Positions 58,851-64,000 of a stretch of DNA of 64,000 nt are shown in pieces. The stretch covers positions 1 to 64,000 of the forward strand of contig CAWBPD010000015.1 of NCBI GenBank assembly GCA_963790575.1. The letters run 5' to 3'. Position 1 is the first letter of the stretch; the number at the start of each line of letters is the position of its first letter. The notes below the pieces were generated by a model, which searched no databases, was not told the origin of the DNA, and saw only the letters and a program-made list of their open reading frames with translations. The DNA is from CAVTSA01 sp963790575 (GTDB lineage Bacteria > Chloroflexota > Dormibacteria > Dormibacterales > Dormibacteraceae). The position numbers and the translations under genes are program-made.

Positions 58851-59990
58851 ATGACCTTCGACTTCGACGAGGAGCAGCTCGCGATCCGGGGCACGATCCG
58901 CGAGCTGGTCGAGGACCGGGTCCGCCCGCGCGCCGCCGAGATCGACGCAAGCGCCGAGTACCCGACCGACATCCAGGACCTGTTCAGCGAGAACGGGGTG
59001 CTGGCGATCCCGATCCCCGAGGACTACGGCGGGATCAGCGGGAAGTCGACCACCATCTGCATGGGCATCGAGGAGATCGCGAAGGCGGACGCCACCAGCT
59101 CCTTGATCCTGGCCGTCCAGGCGTTGGGGTCGTACCCGATCCTGATCGCCGGGACCGAGGAGCAGAAGCGGCGGTTCTGCGCGCCGCTGGCCGAAGGGAG
59201 GGTGGCGGCCTATGCGCTCTCCGAGCCGGACTCGGGTTCGGACGCCGCGGCGATGAAGACGACGGCCCGCAAGGTCGGCGATGAGTACGTGATCAGCGGC
59301 TCCAAGATCTTCATCACCCACGGCTCCATCGCCGACACGCTGGTGGTCTTCGCCCGTACGTCGCCGGACGGCGGGTCGCGCGGCATCTCGGCCTTCGTGC
59401 TGGAGCGGGATCAGAGCCCCTGGACTGTGCTCAAGCTGGAGCACAAGCTGGGGATCAAGGGATCGCCGACCGCGATGCTCGCGTTCGACCAGGTGCGGGT
59501 CCCGGCCGCCAACCGGCTGGGGGCGGAGGGCGAGGGCTTCAAGATCGCGCTCCGGGTGCTCGATCACTCCCGACCCGGCATCGGCGCGCAGGCGCTGGGC
59601 ATCGCGGAGGGTGCCTTCGACGCGGCCCGGGCGCACGCCGTCGAGCGCCGTCAGTTCGGGCAGCCGCTGGCCGCCTTCCAGGGACTGCAGTTCATGTTCG
59701 CCGACATGGCGACCCAGATCGAAGCCAGCCGCCAGCTGGTCTACCTGGCCGCCGCCAAGGTCGACTCCTCAGCCCCGGACATCACTAAGTTCGCGGCCAT
59801 GGCGAAGCTGTTCGCGTCCGACACGGCGATGCAGGTGACCACCGACGCGGTCCAGATCTTCGGCGGCTACGGCTACATCCAGGACTACCCGGTGGAGCGG
59901 ATGATGCGGGACGCCAAGATCACGCAGATCTACGAGGGCACCAACCAGATCCAGCGAGTGGTCATCGCCCGCGCCCTCCTCCGCGACTGA
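58851..59990 (+). CDS. Acyl-CoA dehydrogenase
   Basis: The 379-residue protein carries FDEEQLAIRGTIRELVEDRV, AAYALSEPDSGSDAAAM (about 120-136), KIFITHGSIADTLVVFART, RRQFGQPLAAFQGLQFMFAD, QIFGGYGYIQDYPVERMMRD and IYEGTNQIQRVVIARAL with the catalytic glutamate of YEGT. It resembles short- or branched-chain acyl-CoA dehydrogenases. It is the third such gene within 6 kb, fitting stepwise or branched-chain acyl-CoA degradation. It is followed by family 2 repeat DNA. Confidence 0.93.
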   Translation: MTFDFDEEQLAIRGTIRELVEDRVRPRAAEIDASAEYPTDIQDLFSENGVLAIPIPEDYGGISGKSTTICMGIEEIAKADATSSLILAVQALGSYPILIAGTEEQKRRFCAPLAEGRVAAYALSEPDSGSDAAAMKTTARKVGDEYVISGSKIFITHGSIADTLVVFARTSPDGGSRGISAFVLERDQSPWTVLKLEHKLGIKGSPTAMLAFDQVRVPAANRLGAEGEGFKIALRVLDHSRPGIGAQALGIAEGAFDAARAHAVERRQFGQPLAAFQGLQFMFADMATQIEASRQLVYLAAAKVDSSAPDITKFAAMAKLFASDTAMQVTTDAVQIFGGYGYIQDYPVERMMRDAKITQIYEGTNQIQRVVIARALLRD

Positions 59991-60012
59991 CGTACCCGCG
60001 GCGCCGGCAGGC

Positions 60013-60078
60013 CCCGTTGGTGCACCACCGGGCGGCAAGGGCGGCGCATGAGACCCGTTGGTGCACAGTGCACCAACG
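60013..60078. repeat. GGTGCACC repeat pair, family 2, with a perfect 23-bp palindrome
   Basis: CCCGTTGGTGCACCA starts at 60013 and CCCGTTGGTGCAC again at 60054, 41 bp apart. In the second copy CGTTGGTGCAC and GTGCACCAACG form a perfect palindrome about one central A (60056-60078). It ends 24 bp before the next start codon, so the palindrome could be an operator or leader hairpin for that gene. Confidence 0.85.
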
Positions 60079-60102
60079 ACGGTTTCTGTACCCTGGCGTC
60101 AG

Positions 60103-60861
60103 ATGAGCGGGGAGAACGAACGGCCCGTCCCCGGCTCTCGCGGGGGCGCACCCTGGCCGCCGCCGGATCCGGACCGCCCGTCGGCGGAGCCGCCGGGCGA
60201 CGCCACCTCGAGCCCCGGCCCCTGGACTCGGCCGCCGCCCGGGCCTCCACCGCCGGCCCCGCCGCCTCGGCACGGAGAGGCCGACCTGGAAGCACCGACC
60301 GGGGCCGTCACCCCGCCCGGATGGCGGACTCCACCGCCGGCGCCGGCGGGACCGCCGCCGGGCTGGACCCAGCCGCCCGGCGGACCGCCCGCCGGACCTC
60401 CTCCCAACACTCGCGCCGGCGCCGGCTTCCCGGGCCCGGCCCCGGCCGGCTACCCGCCGGCGCCCTGGGTCGTACCCGGCCAGCCGGCGCCCGTCTACTA
60501 CCCGGCCCCGCCCGGATATCCTCCCCCAGCCGGGTATCCGCCCCCGCCCGGGTACCCGGTGCCTGGCTACCCGGCCGGGGTGGCGGCGCCGGCGCGGCCC
60601 GCCCGCGCGCGTGGCGACATGGACATGATGGCCGTGGTCTCGTTCGTCCTGGGTATCCTGGGCCTCGTCACCTGTCTCGGCATCCCGTCGCCGCTGGTCC
60701 TCTTTCTGGGGCTCGCGTCGCGCACCAAGATCCGGGAGGCCAACGGGGTTTTGAGGGGTTCCGGGCTTGCCATGGCCGGTGTCATCCTTGGGGCGCTGGG
60801 AACGATCGAGTTGATTGTGGTCGTCGTAGTCGTCATAGTTAAGGCAGTCAGGCCGGGCTGA
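60103..60861 (+). CDS. Proline-rich DUF4190-type membrane protein
   Basis: The 252-residue protein is two-thirds Pro/Gly/Ala low-complexity sequence (residues 1-170, with GYPPPAGYPPPPGYPVPGYP repeats) and ends in two membrane helices (about 178-200 and 222-247) around LASRTKIREANGV, the DUF4190 pattern. The ATG at 60103 starts just after the family 2 palindrome. Similar to the proteins at 54888 and 55525, so the window holds three members of this type. The function is unknown. Confidence 0.75.
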   Translation: MSGENERPVPGSRGGAPWPPPDPDRPSAEPPGDATSSPGPWTRPPPGPPPPAPPPRHGEADLEAPTGAVTPPGWRTPPPAPAGPPPGWTQPPGGPPAGPPPNTRAGAGFPGPAPAGYPPAPWVVPGQPAPVYYPAPPGYPPPAGYPPPPGYPVPGYPAGVAAPARPARARGDMDMMAVVSFVLGILGLVTCLGIPSPLVLFLGLASRTKIREANGVLRGSGLAMAGVILGALGTIELIVVVVVVIVKAVRPG

Positions 60862-60928
60862 GACCGACCGCCACGCCCATTCCCCGAACGCCCCTCTTTA
60901 CGTCATTGCATCGTCCAGGAAGGTCAAC

Positions 60929-62533
60929 GTGAACGACTACGGCACTTCTGGGCGCCGACCCGTCCGCCGGCGCCGCTCTCTGTACCGAACCGGGTTCGAT
61001 TCGCCCTCCCGCCGCCCGTCGGCGGACTGGGGGCGGGCCGATCCCAGGGAGGATTCCGGGAAGCAGCCGGCCCGATCTGCCCGCAAGTGGGCGGACTCTG
61101 GCCCCAGAGTGCGGCCGCGCGCGGCGCCGGGAGGTTCGGGAGGGTCGCGCTCGCCGCGGCCGCGCCGGCCCGTGGGTCGAGGGCGCCGCCCGCCGTTCGG
61201 GGTCACCCCGCGGCGCGTCCTCGCCGTCCTGCTGGCCGTGCTGGTGGTCGTGATCGGAGTGTTCGCGTTCAAGGCGGCGATCTTTCTCCACTCCACCCTG
61301 AACGTGGGCAACCCCATCTCCACGCTCAATCCGCCGCCGGGGTCGGTGGCCTGGAAGATCGAGCACAAGCAAACGGTGCGGCTGCTGCTCCTCGGCTACG
61401 GCGGCGCCGAGAACGACGCCCCCTACCTGACCGACACCATGATGGTGATCGAGATCGACCCCGCCGCCAACACGGCGGTCGAAGCCTCGATCCCGCGCGA
61501 TCTCTACGTCACCTACACCTTGAAGGGGCAGAGCATCGTCAACAAAGTCAACACCGCCTTCTCCAACGCGATGTACGACGAGCCCGCGTCGAACAAGTAC
61601 CGGGGCGGCGAGGAAGCGATGAAGGTGGTGAACGAGGTCACCGGCCTCAACTTCGACGGCTTCGCCGGGGTCGACTTCCTTGCCTTCCGCGACATCGTCA
61701 ACGCGCTGGGCGGGATCGACGTGTGCCTTTCGACGCCGCTCGACGACTATCAGTACCCGAACTACTCGGACGGCTATGTCAAAGGCGGCATCCACTTCAA
61801 GGCCGGTTGCCAGCACGTGAATGGGGAGCAGGCTTTGGAGCTCGCCCGCTCGCGCCACGCCACCGAGCCCTCCCAGGCCAGCGACTTCGCTCGCTCGCAG
61901 CGCCAGGAGCTGATCATCCAGGCGATCAAGAAGAAGGCGACCTCGGTGAACGCGATCGCCAACGCGCCCGCGCTCATGGACGCGGTCTCCAAGGACTTGT
62001 CGACCAACCTCACACTCACCGACCTGAAGGCCATCTACGACTGGTCCCAGCACGTGAATACGACGCAGGCGGTGCGGACGGTCTCGGTCGACACCTCCAA
62101 CTACGTCGACGTGTGCGGCAACTACTACCTCTGCCCGAACAGCGAGGCCGGCTCGTTCTCGCAGAACTTCACCGAGCTGCACCACTACTTCGCCTCCCTC
62201 CTGGTGCCGCCCGCGCTCCAACAGGCCAAGGTGCCGGTGCAGGTGCTGAACGGGTCGGTGAGCCTGGACTCGATGGGCCCGCAGGTGACGTCGGGGCTGC
62301 AGATGGAGGGATTCACGACGGTGGCGCCGCTGCGGGTGCGGCCGGTCCAGACCTCGACCGTGTACAACGACGGCGGCTCCAAAGCGGCCCCCACCGCACA
62401 GTGGATGGGCACCTACTTCGGCGCCAAGGTCGTGTCCGGTCCACCGCCCGGCATCCGCGGGACGCAACCCGGCGCGGTGATCGTCGAACTGGGGCATGAT
62501 TTCTCCCTGCAGTGGGTCGGGGAGAACAGCTAG
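60929..62533 (+). CDS. LytR-CpsA-Psr (LCP) family glycopolymer ligase
   Basis: The 534-residue protein has a basic disordered N-terminus (1-95), one membrane helix (about 96-118), an extracellular LCP domain with LLLGYGG, YLTDTMMVIEIDP and SIPRDLYV (conserved Asp and Arg for polyprenyl phosphate and Mg), HVNGEQALELARSRH, and a C-terminal LytR_C domain (about 425-520, VPVQVLNGSVSLDSMGPQV). LCP enzymes attach secondary polymers to peptidoglycan in monoderm bacteria. The GTG at 60929 is preferred on frame and hydrophobicity. The end overlaps meaB by 22 bp. Confidence 0.92.
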   Translation: MNDYGTSGRRPVRRRRSLYRTGFDSPSRRPSADWGRADPREDSGKQPARSARKWADSGPRVRPRAAPGGSGGSRSPRPRRPVGRGRRPPFGVTPRRVLAVLLAVLVVVIGVFAFKAAIFLHSTLNVGNPISTLNPPPGSVAWKIEHKQTVRLLLLGYGGAENDAPYLTDTMMVIEIDPAANTAVEASIPRDLYVTYTLKGQSIVNKVNTAFSNAMYDEPASNKYRGGEEAMKVVNEVTGLNFDGFAGVDFLAFRDIVNALGGIDVCLSTPLDDYQYPNYSDGYVKGGIHFKAGCQHVNGEQALELARSRHATEPSQASDFARSQRQELIIQAIKKKATSVNAIANAPALMDAVSKDLSTNLTLTDLKAIYDWSQHVNTTQAVRTVSVDTSNYVDVCGNYYLCPNSEAGSFSQNFTELHHYFASLLVPPALQQAKVPVQVLNGSVSLDSMGPQVTSGLQMEGFTTVAPLRVRPVQTSTVYNDGGSKAAPTAQWMGTYFGAKVVSGPPPGIRGTQPGAVIVELGHDFSLQWVGENS

Positions 62534-63441
62534 TCGAGGATTTCCGGGCCGGGCGCATCCGGGCGCTGGCCCGGGCGATCACGCTCGTGGAGCGGGGGGA
62601 CGAGGCGGCCCGGCCCCTGCTCGACGAGGTCGCGAGCGAGGCGCCGCGACCCCTGAGCTGGGGCTTCACCGGCGCGCCCGGGTCCGGGAAGTCGACGCTG
62701 GTGGACGGGCTGCTCCAGCGTCTGCGTGCTGAGGGCCTGCGGGTGGCGGTGCTGGCCGCCGACCCCACCTCCCCCTTCACCGGCGGCGCCATCCTGGGCG
62801 ACCGCGTCCGCATGCAGCGCCACGCAAATGACGAGGGCGTCTACATCCGCTCGATGGGCGCGCGCGGGCACCTGGGCGGGCTCTCGCTGGCGAGCCGGGA
62901 GGCGCTCCGTCTGGTGGGTGCCTTCGGATTCGATCGCGTGGTGCTGGAGACCGTCGGCGTGGGCCAGTCGGAGCTGGAGATCGCCGCCGTCGCGGACTCC
63001 ACCGTGGTCGTGCTGGCGCCCGGCGCCGGGGACGGGATCCAGATGCTGAAGGCGGGGATCATGGAGATCGCCGACCTCTACTGCGTCAACAAGGCCGACC
63101 TGCCCGGCGCCCAGCGAACGCTGCAGGAGGTTCGAACCATGCTCAACATGGCGCCCAAGGCACCACCCGGCCGGCCCGCGTGGAGGCCGCCGATCGTGGC
63201 CGCCTCCGCGGTCTCCGGGGCCGGTCTGGACGACCTGCTGGAGGCCTTGCGGCGCCACCAGGAGTTCCTGGACGCGAGCGGAGAGCGGCTGCGCCGAGCC
63301 GAGACGCGCCTGCGGGAGGAGGCGGCGGACCTGGTCGCCGAGCGCGCCCGGGCCCGCGCCCGGGCCCGGCTGGCGGCCGATCCCGGCCTGCTGGCGGACG
63401 GCAACCCCTACCTGGCGGCCGATCGGATAATGGGGCCATGA
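62512..63441 (+). CDS. meaB: Methylmalonyl-CoA mutase-associated GTPase
   Basis: The 309-residue G3E-family GTPase has Walker A GAPGSGKST (about 54-62), AVLAADPTSPFTGGAILGDR, MGARGHLGGLS, the G3 motif ETVGVGQSE (about 149-157), and NKADLPGA (G4, about 195). It matches MeaB/ArgK, which chaperones cobalamin loading into methylmalonyl-CoA mutase and protects it. The start is GTG at 62512, overlapping the LCP gene. Its stop overlaps the mutase ATG (ATGA), so the two are co-translated. Confidence 0.95.
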   Translation: MGRGEQLVEDFRAGRIRALARAITLVERGDEAARPLLDEVASEAPRPLSWGFTGAPGSGKSTLVDGLLQRLRAEGLRVAVLAADPTSPFTGGAILGDRVRMQRHANDEGVYIRSMGARGHLGGLSLASREALRLVGAFGFDRVVLETVGVGQSELEIAAVADSTVVVLAPGAGDGIQMLKAGIMEIADLYCVNKADLPGAQRTLQEVRTMLNMAPKAPPGRPAWRPPIVAASAVSGAGLDDLLEALRRHQEFLDASGERLRRAETRLREEAADLVAERARARARARLAADPGLLADGNPYLAADRIMGP

Positions 63442-64000
63442 CTCGCCCACCCCACGAAACTCCGCAGGCTCCCCACCCCACGAAGCCTCGCGAGCTCGGC
63501 TTCGTGGGGGCCCCGGGTCCGTTTCGCGGGGACCCCGGGGGGGACGGGCACGAAAAGCGCGCCGACGGCGTTCTCACCTCGACCATCTCGGGGCTGCCGC
63601 TCAAGGCGATCTACGGCCCCGGCGATTGGTCGCCGCGCACCGAGGAGCGGCCGGGTGACTATCCCTACACCAGGGGCATCCACCCCAACGGGTACCGGGG
63701 GCGGCTCTGGACCATGCGCCAGTTCGCGGGTTTCGCCTCCGCCGAGGAGACCAACGAGCGGTACAAGTACCTGCTCAAGCACGGCCAGACCGGGCTCTCG
63801 GTGGCCTTCGACATGCCGACGCTGATGGGTCAGGACTCGGACGCGCCCACCTCGCACGGCGAGATCGGCCACTGCGGGGTCGCCATCGACTCGCTGGCGG
63901 ACATGGAGGCGCTGTTCGAGGGGATCCCGCTGGGCGAGGTCACGACCTCGATGACCATCAACTCGCCGGCCGCGATCCTGCTCTGCATGTATCTGGCGGT
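63438..64000 (+). CDS. Methylmalonyl-CoA mutase large subunit, N-terminal part (runs off window)
   Basis: The frame stays open to the window edge (187 codons). From residue 42 it matches the substrate barrel of acyl-CoA mutases: LPLKAIYGPGDW, YPYTRGIHPNGYRGRLWTMR with the substrate-binding arginine and tyrosine, QFAGFASAEETNERYKYLL, TGLSVAFDMPTLMGQDSDAP and TSMTINSPAAILL. The enzyme converts methylmalonyl-CoA to succinyl-CoA with adenosylcobalamin. Residues 5-34 are encoded by two family 1 palindromes, one nested in the other, and are not part of the usual domain. The B12 domain lies beyond the window. Confidence 0.92.
   Translation, partial: MTRPPHETPQAPHPTKPRELGFVGAPGPFRGDPGGDGHEKRADGVLTSTISGLPLKAIYGPGDWSPRTEERPGDYPYTRGIHPNGYRGRLWTMRQFAGFASAEETNERYKYLLKHGQTGLSVAFDMPTLMGQDSDAPTSHGEIGHCGVAIDSLADMEALFEGIPLGEVTTSMTINSPAAILLCMYLA
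63450..63540 (+). repeat. Palindromic element, family 1: one copy nested inside another
   Basis: The outer element is CCCCACGAAAC (63450-63460) + TCCGCAGGCTCC, then after an interruption GTTTCGCGGGG (63521-63531) and ACCCCGGGG. The interruption contains a second element: CCCCACGAAGC (63476-63486), CTCGCGAGCTCG, GCTTCGTGGGG (63499-63509), then GCCCCGGG. TCC flanks the inner copy on both sides (63470-63472, 63518-63520), a possible 3-bp duplication. The net insertion is 48 bp, a multiple of three, and the whole is read through in frame by the mutase gene. Confidence 0.9.

Noticed and set aside
60058..60102. Upstream GTG start for the proline-rich protein
   Set aside because: The extra codons are repeat DNA containing the perfect palindrome, and an ATG is available at 60103.

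Overview
The window is about 64 kb of GC-rich DNA carrying tightly packed bacterial genes. Many starts are GTG or TTG, and many neighbours overlap by 1-4 nt. No rRNA, tRNA or CRISPR array was seen. The gene set points to a soil-type, aerobic, monoderm-like lineage in Actinomycetota or the Chloroflexota-related Dormibacterota: probable F420-dependent enzymes, a LytR-CpsA-Psr ligase, a DUF222/HNH protein, a mycothiol-type DinB protein, and fused alpha/beta E1 of a 2-oxoacid dehydrogenase. No marker gene fixes the taxon, so this is inference. LAYOUT. 0-5 kb: housekeeping genes (metallo-beta-lactamase hydrolase, nitroreductase, ParA, CvpA-like, SixA-like, 2'-5' RNA ligase). 5-16 kb: ACT-domain protein, LLM oxidoreductase, Gfo/Idh/MocA dehydrogenase, acetamidase, an Lhr-type helicase, MetY with a CoA-binding protein, and a PHP phosphoesterase. 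16-27.4 kb: a scarred accessory region with an acyl-CoA dehydrogenase/CoA-transferase operon, an enoyl-CoA hydratase fragment, a 2-hydroxyacid dehydrogenase beheaded by an IS256-type remnant, an amino-acid permease, a glutamine-synthetase-like enzyme, an intact IS1595-type element and two frameshifted genes. 27.4-32.3 kb: lpd, fused E1 and E2 of a 2-oxoacid dehydrogenase complex. 32.4-33.1 kb: a VapBC-type toxin-antitoxin pair. 34-40 kb: histidine utilisation (hutH divergent from hutU-hutF-hutI). 40-42.5 kb: a MetE-like methyltransferase and an enolase-superfamily dehydratase. 42.6-46.6 kb: a ribonucleotide reductase operon with a two-box NrdR operator; its small subunit has class Ic (Mn/Fe) ligands. 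46.7-50.4 kb: a membrane-anchored sulfite-oxidase-type enzyme and an S9 peptidase. 51-64 kb: methylmalonyl-CoA epimerase, acyl-CoA carboxylase beta subunit, three acyl-CoA dehydrogenases, MeaB and the start of methylmalonyl-CoA mutase, mixed with envelope genes (O-antigen-ligase-like, LCP ligase, proline-rich membrane proteins). HOW IT FITS TOGETHER. The 2-oxoacid dehydrogenase complex, acyl-CoA dehydrogenases, carboxylase, epimerase, MeaB and mutase make a coherent route for branched-chain amino acid or odd-chain acyl-CoA breakdown to succinyl-CoA. The hut genes feed histidine carbon to glutamate. MOST INTERESTING. Four small repeat families occupy the gaps between genes. One is a stop-free palindrome (stem CCCCGCGAAAC/GTTTCGCGGGG) that also lies in frame inside three protein-coding genes. 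In the mutase gene one copy is nested inside another, which is direct evidence that the element moves.
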